From NCBI RefSeq assembly GCF_002946355.1, contig NZ_PKOZ01000003.1, positions 53,224 to 117,223 on the forward strand: DNA of 64,000 bases. Reading direction: 5' to 3'. Positions 34,719 through 44,146 of the stretch are shown piece after piece (within the stretch, counting starts at the first letter, position 1; each line of letters starts with the position of its first letter). Below the pieces are notes generated by a model. The model saw only the letters and a program-made list of their open reading frames with translations, searched no databases and was not told where the DNA came from. Origin of the DNA: Pradoshia eiseniae (GTDB lineage: Bacteria; Bacillota; Bacilli; Bacillales; Pradoshiaceae). The position numbers and the translations under genes are program-made.

Positions 34719-34844
34719 GTTCTCACCTCCCTTTCACCCGTTATATACAATCCACCCGCATAAAAGGGACCATGTGTGGCTAATTTTCTATTATTCTTTT
34801 AAGAAATGGGTCAATCAGTCTCTTACTGATTCATAACTAAAAAC

Positions 34845-34887
34845 TAAAAAAAGGCAGAAACGTTGGTATATCAACATTTCTGCCTTT
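34845..34887 (-). terminator. Terminator after the 84-aa membrane protein gene
   Basis: On the minus strand AAAGGCAGAAA and TTTCTGCCTTT, extended by a GTTG/CAAC inner pair, are followed by a run of seven T. Confidence 0.9.
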
Positions 34888-34889
34888 GT

Positions 34890-35144
34890 TCAATCTTTTG
34901 GGACAATTGTTTGATTCTTATCTCTTTCTCTCAAATAATCTTCCATGGCTTTTTGAACTCGTGTTGGCTTAACATACCCCTTTGATACTCTTTTATGTAT
35001 CTCTTCAAGTAAATACAAGGCGCGGAATAAACAGCCCGCAACAATGCCAAACCCGAGTATCAACCCATAAACCGGATCTAAAAATACGATTATAATGCCA
35101 AGAACCATGCCAATAAAAATAGCCGTCAATAGATTTAGTTTCAT
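34890..35144 (-). CDS. Small membrane protein with cytoplasmic tail
   Basis: 84-aa protein with two close membrane spans (about 6-22 and 26-44) and a basic 40-residue C-terminal tail (HKRVSKGYVKPTRVQKAMED). Start ATG with GGAG upstream. No family recognised. Its own terminator follows the stop at once. Confidence 0.6.
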   Translation of the reverse strand: MKLNLLTAIFIGMVLGIIIVFLDPVYGLILGFGIVAGCLFRALYLLEEIHKRVSKGYVKPTRVQKAMEDYLRERDKNQTIVPKD

Positions 35145-35525
35145 ATAGTCTCCTCTATGTATATAAACCTCTTTTTTCCATTATACCTTTTTAGATAACC
35201 AACAGGAAAACAGATTAGTCTCCTTATCGTTTTGAAAAAAACACATGGTTCATATTCTGGATTCTGTTTATGCTTAATTCAAACAGAGCCCAATGAGTTA
35301 AGAGAGTTTGTGAAGAAAAGAAATTTAGGTGAAGATAATATAAAAACCGACTCGAACTATAAATCTGAGTCGGTTTTGATTATCATCCATTTCTAGCATC
35401 TAACTGATCTTGCAAAAAAGATTATGTAAAATCACTGGGTTACGGAGCTTATTATCATATCTATAATAGACTAGAATTAAAGAGAGCCCGTTACAGCAAA
35501 ATGCAGCCTATTATAATAACTATTT
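35145..35525. other. 381-nt spacer
   Basis: No gene seen apart from a bidirectional terminator at 35342-35377. A start-less plus-strand frame ending near that hairpin (TEPNELREFVKKRNLGEDN) looks protein-like and may be the tail of a lost gene, but it is too short to call. Confidence 0.4.
35342..35377 (-). terminator. Terminator downstream of the 115-aa hypothetical gene
   Basis: CCGACTC and GAGTCGG form a stem flanked by AAAA and TTTT, so it works on both strands. On the minus strand it is about 150 nt after the hypothetical gene. Confidence 0.7.
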
Positions 35526-35873
35526 CTATTTAGTTTGTTTAATGGCAGCATCGATTTTCACAATCAATTCATTTAGCTTCTTATTAGCTTTATCTAAATT
35601 TTGAACTTCTTTTAAATCAAGATTGATCCATTCAAGAGTACGTGGAATGTTGTGAACGATTCCCGATTCTACCCATTCCTTCATAACTCCTTTATGCGGA
35701 ACAAAGTCAATCAATAAGTGAATTTCAATTTTGCCTATTATGTCTAAAATAATTTTATTTGGTGATTCTAGCTCTTTATAGATTTCATTCAATTCTGTTT
35801 GAATCAAATAAATCGTGCTTTTAAAATTACGTGATTCTATTGCCTTATCCCAATCTATGATCAAACTATTCAA
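35526..35873 (-). CDS. Hypothetical protein, 115 aa
   Basis: Soluble, helical, Lys/Ile-rich protein (MNSLIIDWDKAIESRNFKST; ending KKLNELIVKIDAAIKQTK). No transmembrane span and no recognised domain. The base composition is more AT-rich than the neighbouring genes, which could mean a recent arrival. The ribosome site is weak (GGACC-AGG before the ATG). Confidence 0.5.
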   Translation of the reverse strand: MNSLIIDWDKAIESRNFKSTIYLIQTELNEIYKELESPNKIILDIIGKIEIHLLIDFVPHKGVMKEWVESGIVHNIPRTLEWINLDLKEVQNLDKANKKLNELIVKIDAAIKQTK

Positions 35874-36193
35874 ACCTGGTCCTCCAACACATTACTAAAT
35901 TTCTTGTACTACTCTTATACGATACATAGTAAAAGTAATATTATCATAATGTTTATTCTGGTAAAACCTGATTTTACGCTTTTGCAATTGGTATATATTT
36001 CTTAACCCAATCCCTAATATTCAAAATAAGCTCTCTTACTAAACATTTTTGCTATTGGATTAAAAATAGTGAGGCAACTCTTACTTTCTCTTTGTTCCAT
36101 GAAAGGTTAGTTTATTGAATGGAGGAATTGTTACATAATGATTGTTATAATTAAATATACCAAATAAATTCCAAATAGGATGAGGATATCAGG
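35874..36193. other. 320-nt AT-rich spacer before the SARP-like regulator
   Basis: No gene or clear hairpin seen. A nine-codon frame (ATG at 36138, behind GGAGG) could be a leader peptide but its ribosome-site spacing is long. TATAAT occurs at about 36145. Confidence 0.4.
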
Positions 36194-37336
36194 ATGGAAA
36201 AAATTAAATTTTCCACTAAGGATTATAAGGTGGAATATCGCTCTGAAGAAATCATTTTTTTACCGAAGGAATTTCAGCTATTTAAATTTTTGTATCATAA
36301 TCCGTCAAGGGTTTTTACGAGAGATGAACTCTTAGATGCTGTTTGGCCAATGGAAACACCTATTGATAGAACTATTGACGATCATATTTATAGAGTTAGA
36401 AAAAAACTTAAACCCCTCGCTTCAGTTATTAGCATTGCTACAGTAAGGGGACAAGGTTATCTATTATCGATTAACGAGGTACAGGAGAATCCCTTGATAA
36501 AAGATCAAGAGGTATCATCCAGTGTTATTAACCTCTTTAAGAAGTACCATCTTTATGGACAAGGTAATGCACTTAAACTACTGGATGAACATCAAGCTAT
36601 GCTTGGATTTAAAGTTGATTTACCTATCCTTCTGTATCTCCATTTTATGAAGGGCGATTTTAGTTGGTTTCTTGAGCAAAAAGATATCCCTTTCTGGGAG
36701 AAATGCTATTACTATCTCCATATCTATTCATTTATTGAATTAGACAAGAAAAAATGCCTTGATTACTTTACTTATGCCATAGCAGCAAAAGAGCTTCCCG
36801 AATATCATCGGTTAGAAATCACGCTACTGAATCGCCTATCCTTATTGATATTCACAAAGCAAATCGACGATGCCATAAACCTTCTTATCCAATCTAAAAA
36901 GGTGATATACACAAAAAAGATTGATAGCTTTATACCCATTTTATCTATTACAGAGGGCTATCTTGCCTTTATACAAGGAGATATTCGACTGATAGAGGAA
37001 TCTCTCGATGAAATAAAAAAAATTCTCCTGAAATATCCTTATTTAAGAGAAAAGGCAAGTTATTCAGTTTTAGAAGGCATCTACTATCTTGCTAAGAATA
37101 ATGAAGATAAAGCTGAACATTGCTTTAACGATGGATTCCAACTGTTTCGTGAAGCTAAATATATACCAGGTGTATTAATCAATATGAATATTATCCTGTT
37201 CTTTCTTAAGGAGCTAAAAATGAAAGATAGCTTATACACTCATTACCAAGAGTTGTGGGAAAAGTATACTGAAGAATACAAATTGTTAGGTCTAAAAAAT
37301 AGAATAGAATTTGAGTTAAATTCTTATTTAAGATGA
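36194..37336 (+). CDS. SARP-like regulator: OmpR-type winged helix plus helical repeat region
   Basis: 380-aa regulator. Residues about 5-92 form an OmpR/PhoB-type winged helix (LPKEFQLFKFLYHNPSRVFT; RTIDDHIYRVRKKLKPLA; GQGYLL). No receiver domain is present; instead residues 110-380 are all-helical and TPR-like. This is the layout of SARP/BTAD activators, seldom described in Bacillus. The next gene, an MFS pump, starts 98 nt downstream on the same strand, and its promoter holds two 11-bp direct repeats suited to this type of DNA-binding domain. Base composition is AT-rich. The signal it senses is unknown. Confidence 0.75.
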   Translation: MEKIKFSTKDYKVEYRSEEIIFLPKEFQLFKFLYHNPSRVFTRDELLDAVWPMETPIDRTIDDHIYRVRKKLKPLASVISIATVRGQGYLLSINEVQENPLIKDQEVSSSVINLFKKYHLYGQGNALKLLDEHQAMLGFKVDLPILLYLHFMKGDFSWFLEQKDIPFWEKCYYYLHIYSFIELDKKKCLDYFTYAIAAKELPEYHRLEITLLNRLSLLIFTKQIDDAINLLIQSKKVIYTKKIDSFIPILSITEGYLAFIQGDIRLIEESLDEIKKILLKYPYLREKASYSVLEGIYYLAKNNEDKAEHCFNDGFQLFREAKYIPGVLINMNIILFFLKELKMKDSLYTHYQELWEKYTEEYKLLGLKNRIEFELNSYLR

Positions 37337-37366
37337 CAAATGAATAAATAAAGAAATTTCATCACT

Positions 37367-37401
37367 CCTCTGATATTCCTCTGATATTGTCTCGTTATGA
37401 T
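37367..37401 (+). promoter_or_regulatory. Tandem 11-bp direct repeats and -10 element of the MFS gene
   Basis: CCTCTGATATT occurs twice back to back (37367-37377, 37378-37388), one helical turn apart. Seven bases later comes TATGAT (37396-37401) as a -10 box, with no -35 consensus; the repeats cover the -35 position. SARP/PhoB-type activators bind such 11-bp-period repeats about 8 bp from the -10. I infer this is the operator of the adjoining regulator. Confidence 0.55.
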
Positions 37402-37434
37402 AGTGTCAAGATAAATCACGTGGAGGTTATAATG

Positions 37435-38760
37435 ATGAAGGAAACAGCAATTAGACGGAATGGGAACTTTATAAAATTTATTTCTGCTAATGCTTTGGCT
37501 AACTTAGGAAATTGGTTTGATTATGTTGGAGTGCTAATATTATTTCGTTATTCGTGGAACGCCGATCCAATTCTGATCGCTCTTATACCTATTATGTATG
37601 CCATTCCAAGTATTGTTTTAGGACAATTCGCAGGAGTATTCGCAGACCAAAGAAATAAAAGAAAAATACTTATCTATTCCGATTGGGCCAGAGCACTATT
37701 GACTTTGTTCCTTGCTTTTTCCCCCTCTCTCTTTATCGCCTTGCCAATCCTCTTGTTACGAAGTACAGTAGGAGTAATAAGCCTGCCCGCTCAACAAGGA
37801 CTGATTAGTAAGATTGTAGAGGATAAAGACATAATGAAAGCAGTCACTATTAACGGAAGTATTTCTCAGCTGGCAAAGGTGATTGGCCCACTTATTGGAG
37901 GTTCATTTGTAAGTATATTTTCACCGGAATTCTCAATTATACTAAACACGATATCTTTCGTGATTTCTGGATTAATCCTTAGCCGACTCCAAATAAAAGA
38001 TCAAGCAAAAAAAGGGAATTCAGGAGTCAAAGAACAATATGTTTTTTTAAGCTTGTGGAAGGAAGGCTGGTCTATAGTTTTCAATAGCAAAATTCTTCTG
38101 GCAAGTATCATATTCGGGATTTTTAGTACCCTCACCATTCAAATGATTGATGTACAAATGGTTACTTTGTTTAGTGTGGTGTTTCCTAATGTTCCAGAGG
38201 TTACAGGTTGGGCAATCTCAGCTATCGGCATTGGCTCTCTACTTATTGTATTACTCCTAAATCATCTTGAAAAAATACAAAAATATGGCTGGTTCTTTGG
38301 GACTGGTGGTCTTTTGATTGGGATAATGACTGGTGGTTTTGGATATCTACAGGAATACAACATCATATTATTAGCCATCATTCTTGCTTTTATCGGTGGA
38401 ATAGGAAATGGGATTACTCTTACTACTATAAATTACCTTGTTCAAACCGAACCCCCAAAAGAAGCCATTGGCAGGATTTCAAGCATTATTGATTCCATAT
38501 TGAGTATCCTTTTTATCGCTGGACCACTCCTTGGCGGTCTAATGATAAAACAGTTAGGCGTACTGAAAGCCTTTCAAACAATCGGTTTGGGTCTGACCAT
38601 TATAGGTTTGACAGGGATACTACTGCAAAAACTAATTTGGAATCGAAACCAACCAGCAACAAAGGATATAATACAATATGAACAAGATAAAGATGTTGAA
38701 ACTCTAAAAGAATATGTTAAAGACAAACAAAAAAAATCAAAGTCTGCAACCCCTTCTTAA
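37435..38760 (+). CDS. MFS efflux transporter (MFS_3/EntS-macrolide efflux type)
   Basis: 441-aa major facilitator with about twelve spans; it belongs to the group with MefA-like macrolide and EntS-like siderophore exporters. The loop 2-3 motif is GVFADQRNKRKIL (GxxxDRxxRR type). The C-terminal 40 residues are hydrophilic and lysine-rich. Start taken at ATG 37435, with GGAGG 8 nt before; the ATG three bases earlier is nearly as good. The exported compound is unknown. It lies behind the SARP-like regulator, which probably controls it. Confidence 0.85.
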   Translation: MKETAIRRNGNFIKFISANALANLGNWFDYVGVLILFRYSWNADPILIALIPIMYAIPSIVLGQFAGVFADQRNKRKILIYSDWARALLTLFLAFSPSLFIALPILLLRSTVGVISLPAQQGLISKIVEDKDIMKAVTINGSISQLAKVIGPLIGGSFVSIFSPEFSIILNTISFVISGLILSRLQIKDQAKKGNSGVKEQYVFLSLWKEGWSIVFNSKILLASIIFGIFSTLTIQMIDVQMVTLFSVVFPNVPEVTGWAISAIGIGSLLIVLLLNHLEKIQKYGWFFGTGGLLIGIMTGGFGYLQEYNIILLAIILAFIGGIGNGITLTTINYLVQTEPPKEAIGRISSIIDSILSILFIAGPLLGGLMIKQLGVLKAFQTIGLGLTIIGLTGILLQKLIWNRNQPATKDIIQYEQDKDVETLKEYVKDKQKKSKSATPS

Positions 38761-38770
38761 TGTTGCAGAC
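38742..38770 (+). terminator. Terminator overlapping the 3' end of the MFS gene
   Basis: GTCTGCAAC and GTTGCAGAC form a perfect 9-bp stem whose loop contains the MFS stop codon. The following TATCTTATATT is only moderately T-rich. Confidence 0.55.
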
Positions 38771-38877
38771 TATCTTATATTAATTTTCTTCCGCTAATCT
38801 GCCCCTTTACTTCCATAAGAAAATCAATAATAATCACTTGTATGAAGGCTTATGTTTCATTCCTTGCACGGTTTCAT

Positions 38878-39396
38878 TTAAAAACGAATAGAGCCATAAT
38901 GCCTTCGACTCTCAAAAAGAAACGCAATGATACTCTCATAATAAGGTATAAATTTTTTTAATTCGATAAGCTCTAAAATTTCATCTTTTGAAGCCCATCT
39001 CACTGCTTGCACCTCATCTGTCTGTAATATCAAATCTTTCAAATCTAAATCATATTCAATTAAATAATAATCATCAAATCCGCGTGCAAAGTTAATGGTA
39101 AATTGCGGACGTATCTCTTCAAAGTTATAACGAACACCCAACTCCTCGAATAACTCTCTTGAAGCAGCTTGCTGACTGGTATCGCCTGCCACAGCACATC
39201 CCCCACAGCTGATGTCCCAAAGATTTGGCCAGCCTTGCTTAGAGAACTGTCGTTGTTGAATGAGCATTTCTCCTTTAGAGTTAAATATACAAACGTGTAT
39301 GACTAAATGAAACTCATCTGGTGTCATATCATCTCCACGAGTTATCTGTTTGCCTATTTTATTACGATGCTTATCATATAAATCTAATTTTTCCAT
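38878..39396 (-). CDS. NUDIX hydrolase (IPP-isomerase-like)
   Basis: 172-aa NUDIX protein. The box reads GGCAVAGDTSQQAASRELFE followed by ELG, matching GX5EX7REUXEEXGU except that Asp/Thr replace the usual Glu at position 7. The overall layout (LYDKHRNKIGKQITRG, ILxxR-type start) is that of the isopentenyl-diphosphate-isomerase-like NUDIX subgroup of Bacillus, mostly of unknown substrate. Start set at ATG 39396, which has AAGGAG at a better distance than the preceding GTG. Confidence 0.85.
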   Translation of the reverse strand: MEKLDLYDKHRNKIGKQITRGDDMTPDEFHLVIHVCIFNSKGEMLIQQRQFSKQGWPNLWDISCGGCAVAGDTSQQAASRELFEELGVRYNFEEIRPQFTINFARGFDDYYLIEYDLDLKDLILQTDEVQAVRWASKDEILELIELKKFIPYYESIIAFLFESRRHYGSIRF

Positions 39397-39447
39397 CACT
39401 AAGCTCCTTAATGTCGTCTTACCTTCATATTATTAAACCTGATTGAC

Positions 39448-39493
39448 AAAAGGCCGCCCCCGAACTCGCTTAACAGAGCATTTGGGGCAGCCT
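39448..39493 (-). terminator. Terminator after the ABC exporter operon
   Basis: On the minus strand AGGCTGCCCC pairs with GGGGGCGGCCT (one mismatch) and is followed by TTTTGTC, about 17 nt after the stop. Confidence 0.8.
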
Positions 39494-39509
39494 CTACCTC
39501 GTCCTAGCT

Positions 39510-41327
39510 TTATACGGTTTGCTTAAATTGCTGTGTATATAATTGATAATAAAACCCTTCTGAAGCTAGAAGCTCATCATGTGTGCCGCTTTCTCTTATT
39601 TGACCATGGTCTATGACATAGATACGGTCCGCTTTTTCGATTGTCTTCAGCCGATGAGCGATGACGAAGGTTGTTTTGCCCTTTGTCAGGTTTTTCAAGC
39701 CTTCCTGAATGGCAATTTCAGTCCTTGTATCGATGCTGGATGTTGCTTCATCTAGGATTAGAATATCCGAATCAGCAAGGATGGCCCTCGCAATGGCGAG
39801 CAATTGCCGCTGGCCTTGGCTAAGATTTGTTCCGCCTGAGGTGATTTTGGTCTCATATCTTTCCGGCAGATGCTTGATGAATTGATGGGCAGCCGCAATT
39901 TTTGCTGCCTCAATGACTTCCTCATCTGTCGCATCCAGCCTGCCATAGCGGATATTTTCCATCAATGTCCCCGAGAACAAATAGGTTTCCTGAAGGACAA
40001 TCCCAATCCTTTTCCTCAAGTCTGCCATCTTATACGCTTCAATTGGCTTGTCGTCAATGAATAATTCACCTGAGGAACGGTCATAGAAACGCGATAGCAA
40101 ATTGATGATGGTCGTTTTTCCTGAACCGGTCGGGCCGACGAGCGCAATTGTTTCACCAGGGCTCGCCTTTAAGGAGATATTCTTAAGAATCTGGTGATCT
40201 TTCTCATAGCCAAACGACACATTCCGGAATTCAATGTCCCCTTCAAAGGATACGACTGGTGCTGCATTCGGACTATCTTGTAAATCCGGCACCTCATCCA
40301 TGACTTCAAATACGCGCTCCGCTCCAGCAATGGCTGATTGGATCGTATTCCATAGATTCGTTAATTGATTGATAGGTCGGAAGAATAGCTTGGAATAGGT
40401 CACAAAGGCAGCAATAACCCCGATGGATGCCATATCATTCAAGGTAAGAATTGCGCCCGTTGCGATGATTAATCCAAAGCCAAGATTATTGATAAAGTTA
40501 TTGACCGGGCCAAGGAAGCCGCTGAATGTCTCAGCGAGCATCGCTGACTTCCGGAGCTCTTCATTGATTTCATGAAATTCCTGAATGGTCTTCTTCTCTT
40601 GGCCATACAAAGTAATGACCTCTTTGCCGCTGATTGCCTCTTCTATATAGCCATTCAACTGCCCTAGATCGGCTTGCCGTTTGGCAAAATTCTGGCTCGA
40701 GACAGCAATGATTTTCCGCGAGACAAACAGCATAACCGGTATAATCAGAAACGAAACCATTGCCATCATCCAGTTTAGGCTGAGCATGGCAATCGTGACT
40801 CCTGCTATCGTCAGGACAGATGAGAATATTTGAACCAAGCTCTGGCTTAATGCATTGTTCAAATTATCGATATCATTGGTGACACGGCTCATTAAGTCCC
40901 CCTGTGAACGGGTGTCAAAAAAGCGCAAGGAGAGCTGCTGCAGCTTCGCAAATAATTCTTCCCTGATAGTCCGAATGGTTGTGAGTGAGACGCGCACCAT
41001 TATATCCTGCTGAAGCCATGTAAACAAAGAGCCAGCCAGATAGATAGCGGCTAATAGCACCGCCATTTGAATGGACCCAGGCACATCTTTTTTAAGGATG
41101 TATGAATCAATCGTAACCCCCAAATAATAAGGTCCAAGCAGGCCAAGCACTGTCGAAACAAAGACAAAGACCAAGACAATCCAAAGCTTCAAACGATGCT
41201 TGCTTAGCTGATTCCAGATACGCAAGATCGTTTCCTTTTGATTTTTCGCTTTTCTTTTCGGACCAAAATGATGGCGGGGACCCCTAAAGTTAGGAGGTGC
41301 TTGGCGGTTACTTCCTTGCTGACCCAT
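39510..41327 (-). CDS. yfiC: ABC exporter half-transporter, YfiC-like (canonical ATPase site)
   Basis: 605-aa half-transporter with a six-span membrane domain after a basic, Pro/Gly-rich 40-residue N-terminus and a C-terminal ATPase. Walker A is GPTGSGKT, signature NLSQGQRQLLAIA, Walker B LILDEATS with catalytic Glu, and switch His in IAHRLKT. It pairs with the product of the upstream gene, whose end it overlaps by 20 nt. The start ATG 41327 has AAGGAGG 9 nt upstream; the longer frame lies within the previous gene. Homologous to YfiC of the B. subtilis YfiB/YfiC drug-type exporter. Confidence 0.88.
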   Translation of the reverse strand: MGQQGSNRQAPPNFRGPRHHFGPKRKAKNQKETILRIWNQLSKHRLKLWIVLVFVFVSTVLGLLGPYYLGVTIDSYILKKDVPGSIQMAVLLAAIYLAGSLFTWLQQDIMVRVSLTTIRTIREELFAKLQQLSLRFFDTRSQGDLMSRVTNDIDNLNNALSQSLVQIFSSVLTIAGVTIAMLSLNWMMAMVSFLIIPVMLFVSRKIIAVSSQNFAKRQADLGQLNGYIEEAISGKEVITLYGQEKKTIQEFHEINEELRKSAMLAETFSGFLGPVNNFINNLGFGLIIATGAILTLNDMASIGVIAAFVTYSKLFFRPINQLTNLWNTIQSAIAGAERVFEVMDEVPDLQDSPNAAPVVSFEGDIEFRNVSFGYEKDHQILKNISLKASPGETIALVGPTGSGKTTIINLLSRFYDRSSGELFIDDKPIEAYKMADLRKRIGIVLQETYLFSGTLMENIRYGRLDATDEEVIEAAKIAAAHQFIKHLPERYETKITSGGTNLSQGQRQLLAIARAILADSDILILDEATSSIDTRTEIAIQEGLKNLTKGKTTFVIAHRLKTIEKADRIYVIDHGQIRESGTHDELLASEGFYYQLYTQQFKQTV

Positions 41328-43068
41328 AAGTCTCACCCTCCTTAATTCCTTGAATGCGGCAAATTTCCTGATAGAGCTCATTGCTCTCTAATAATTCTTT
41401 ATGCGTTCCTAAACCAGCTTCCTTGCCATCATCAAGAACAAGAATCTGATTGGCCTCTTTTACAGACGAAATTTTCGATGAAATAATGATTTTCGTTGAT
41501 TCAGCGTAATGCTTCTTCAAAGCAGCCTGTATATTCGCCTCGGATATCGCATCCACTGCTGAGGTCGCATCATCTATAACGAGGATAGCCGGTTTTCTGA
41601 CCAAGGCTCTGGCAATCGATAAGCGCTGTCTTTGACCCCCTGAAAGATTCGTTGCCCCTTGTGTGAGCTCATAATCAAGCATTCCATCTAAATTCCTCAC
41701 AAAAGGCAAAGCCTGTGCGTCGGCAAGCGCAGATAGCATTTCTTCCTCACTCGCGTCACTTTTGCCCATCTTTATATTATTCTGTATTGCTCCAGAAAAT
41801 AGCATATTCTTCTGTGTAATGAACCCGATTGAATCTCTCAGTTCCTCAAAAGACAACTCGCGGATATCTGTGCTGTTTAGGAGTATCTGGCCTTCCTCCA
41901 CATCATAAAGCCTCGGAATCAGTTTAGCGAATGTAGACTTTCCGCTCCCAGTTGCCCCAATAATCCCCAGTGTTTCACCTGCTTTGACATGGACACTTAC
42001 ATTGGATAGGACATGTTCTCCATTTCTGCTGTAGCTAAAGCTGACATTCTTAAATTCAATCTCTCCCTTACGGCGGGGGATAGAAACTGGCATTTCCGCT
42101 TCAACCATATCCTCTTTTGTATCAAGCACATCCTTAATACGTCCGGCAGAGGGGAAGGCTCTCGTAATTTGCATGAGGACCGAGCTGCTTGTCATTAAGG
42201 AGTTGAGAATGATGGTTAAATAATTGACAAAGGCAATAATGACGCCTACTTCCATCGAGCCTCCATCAAGCTTTATCGCGCCCAGCCAAACAGCAAAGAC
42301 GATTCCCATATTAACGATGAACTGGAGAATCGGCATGAGTCCCATGATGGTGAGATCTGCTCGAATGTTTACCTTTGTTAGGTTCTCATTAACCTGAGAG
42401 AATTGCTTCATCTCATATTCCTCTGTTCCATAAGCCTTGACGACTCGTACCCCTGCCAAGTGCTCCTGTGTCTTCGTATTCACGCGGTCAATCGCTTTTT
42501 GCACGAGGCCGAATAATGAGCCGGCTTTGATCGTGAACAAAATGATAAGGATGACCAGGATGGGGACAATTACCAAGAGGATGGAAAACAGCTCTCTTGC
42601 CGTCAAATAAACAATAACGATGCTTCCGATAAACATAATTGGTCCGCGGACAAATATTCGTAACGTCATCATGGCAGCTTGCTGTACGGCCGTTATATCA
42701 TTTGTCATGATCGTAATGAGCTTACCCGCCCCAAACTTGTCCATATTAGGCCCTGAAAAATAATCAATTTTCCGAAAAACATCCTTCCGCAGATCGGTTG
42801 CAAAATGGACCGCTGCCCGCGTAGAAAAGATACTGCTTCCGATTCCTCCGATAAGACCAAGCAATGCGGCCCCAAACATGAATAAACCCATCCAGAGCAC
42901 ATACCCGTTATCCTCTGAAGCTATCCCATTATCAATAATTTTCTGCATGATTGTTGGCTGGATTAAATCCATCCCAACCTCCAAACACATAAATAACGGT
43001 CCTAGCAAGACAATAAAACGGTATGGCTGAAAATATTTAAATAAACCTGCTACTGATTTCATCAACAT
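41308..43068 (-). CDS. yfiB: ABC exporter half-transporter, YfiB-like (degenerate ATPase site)
   Basis: 586-aa half-transporter, six spans then an ATPase domain. Walker A GATGSGKS and signature NLSGGQRQRLSIA are intact, but Walker B ends IDDATS (Asp in place of catalytic Glu) and the switch motif reads ISSKISS (no His). Such loss is typical of one partner in heterodimeric exporters, leaving one active and one structural ATP site. It is the first gene of the two-gene operon with the YfiC-like partner. Substrate unknown; possibly drugs or lipids. Confidence 0.85.
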   Translation of the reverse strand: MLMKSVAGLFKYFQPYRFIVLLGPLFMCLEVGMDLIQPTIMQKIIDNGIASEDNGYVLWMGLFMFGAALLGLIGGIGSSIFSTRAAVHFATDLRKDVFRKIDYFSGPNMDKFGAGKLITIMTNDITAVQQAAMMTLRIFVRGPIMFIGSIVIVYLTARELFSILLVIVPILVILIILFTIKAGSLFGLVQKAIDRVNTKTQEHLAGVRVVKAYGTEEYEMKQFSQVNENLTKVNIRADLTIMGLMPILQFIVNMGIVFAVWLGAIKLDGGSMEVGVIIAFVNYLTIILNSLMTSSSVLMQITRAFPSAGRIKDVLDTKEDMVEAEMPVSIPRRKGEIEFKNVSFSYSRNGEHVLSNVSVHVKAGETLGIIGATGSGKSTFAKLIPRLYDVEEGQILLNSTDIRELSFEELRDSIGFITQKNMLFSGAIQNNIKMGKSDASEEEMLSALADAQALPFVRNLDGMLDYELTQGATNLSGGQRQRLSIARALVRKPAILVIDDATSAVDAISEANIQAALKKHYAESTKIIISSKISSVKEANQILVLDDGKEAGLGTHKELLESNELYQEICRIQGIKEGETYGSARK

Positions 43069-43103
43069 TTCACATCCTGCTTTCTCTGTCTAAAAACACG
43101 AAA

Positions 43104-43133
43104 GAGGCGCACGATACGAAGTCCGCGCGCCTC
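43104..43133 (-). terminator. Terminator after pssA
   Basis: On the minus strand GAGGCGC pairs with GCGCCTC over a loop, followed by TTTCGTGTTTTT. It separates pssA from the ABC exporter genes, whose start lies only 36 nt further. Confidence 0.75.
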
Positions 43134-43249
43134 ATTAACCATTCTCGTGGAATTCTTGCTGCCGTTTGAGGGAGGTAACTAGCAAACCGTTTACCAGGAT
43201 TTAAGATGCTTATTCCCTTTGCAGAAAAAATCGGCATGACACCCTGAAT

Positions 43250-43993
43250 TCAACGGTTAGCTTTCCTCTTATGTTTGCGGGGCAGCTTGATGGTTCTGCT
43301 TTTCTTCAGCTTGAACCTAGGCGTTTTCCCCTTTATGTATCTCGCAACGATAAAAACAACATAAATGGCAATGGCCACATAGAAAAATTCCGGCACACTT
43401 TTGAAGCCAGAGCGCGCTATGAGATAAAACATATAAAGCAAGAATAACGTAATAATAACGGTATAATAATTTAGTTTGACTTTCTTAAAGCTTGGTATTT
43501 TAATCGTGCTGACCATCAGGATTGCCAATCCGAAAAACAAGACGACAAAAAGTCCAACGTGGATATAATTCTCAAGCAGCACAAGAAACGCGACAATGCC
43601 TCCAGCAAACGTAATCGGAATTCCCCGGAAATGCTTCATCGATTCCTCAGTCGGGGTAATATTAAACCTTGCCAGTCTATAACATCCGAATAATGGGAAT
43701 AAACCGGCAACCCAAATCCCATATTGTCCAAAATCTAAAAAGAACGTATAGGACGCCAGGAAAGCTGGTGCCACGCCAAAGGAAACGATGTCAGCGAGTG
43801 AATCAAGCTGCTTGCCTAAGTCATTAGCTACCCCAAGTATACGTGCCATTCTCCCGTCAAGCATGTCTAGCATTAAGGCAATAAAAATCAAGATTGTGGC
43901 ATTGCGCACATCTCCACTGATAATATACGAGATGGATAAATACCCGCAGTATAAATTCCCTAATGTTATTAAGTTCGGTATTTGTTTGATCAT
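43250..43993 (-). CDS. pssA: CDP-diacylglycerol-serine O-phosphatidyltransferase
   Basis: 247-aa integral membrane enzyme that makes phosphatidylserine from CDP-diacylglycerol and serine. The CDP-alcohol transferase motif D43-x2-D46-G47-x2-A50-R51-x8-G60-x3-D64-x3-D68 is complete. About seven hydrophobic spans follow and the C-terminus is strongly basic (KLKKSRTIKLPRKHKRKANR). B. subtilis PssA is about 177 aa, so this member has an extended C-terminal half. No psd (decarboxylase) gene is adjacent, unlike in B. subtilis. Confidence 0.9.
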   Translation of the reverse strand: MIKQIPNLITLGNLYCGYLSISYIISGDVRNATILIFIALMLDMLDGRMARILGVANDLGKQLDSLADIVSFGVAPAFLASYTFFLDFGQYGIWVAGLFPLFGCYRLARFNITPTEESMKHFRGIPITFAGGIVAFLVLLENYIHVGLFVVLFFGLAILMVSTIKIPSFKKVKLNYYTVIITLFLLYMFYLIARSGFKSVPEFFYVAIAIYVVFIVARYIKGKTPRFKLKKSRTIKLPRKHKRKANR

Positions 43994-44146
43994 TCTTCAC
44001 ATCCTCTATCTGTCACACCATTATTCATATGATTGCAATTATTTGAATATCTGTATTTTAACAAAATTATTGCTGCTTGTGTTCTATCTTTCTCATAATA
44101 AATCATCGTTCTCAGGAATTCGGGTTAATTGCTTTCCACCCTGCTC

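Noticed and set aside
35230..35345. Plus-strand frame ending TEPNELREFVKKRNLGEDN
   Set aside because: No start codon or ribosome site; too short to tell a gene tail from chance. The nearby hairpin is explained by the minus-strand gene.
36138..36167. Nine-codon leader peptide before the SARP-like regulator
   Set aside because: Ribosome-site spacing is too long and no attenuator hairpin follows.
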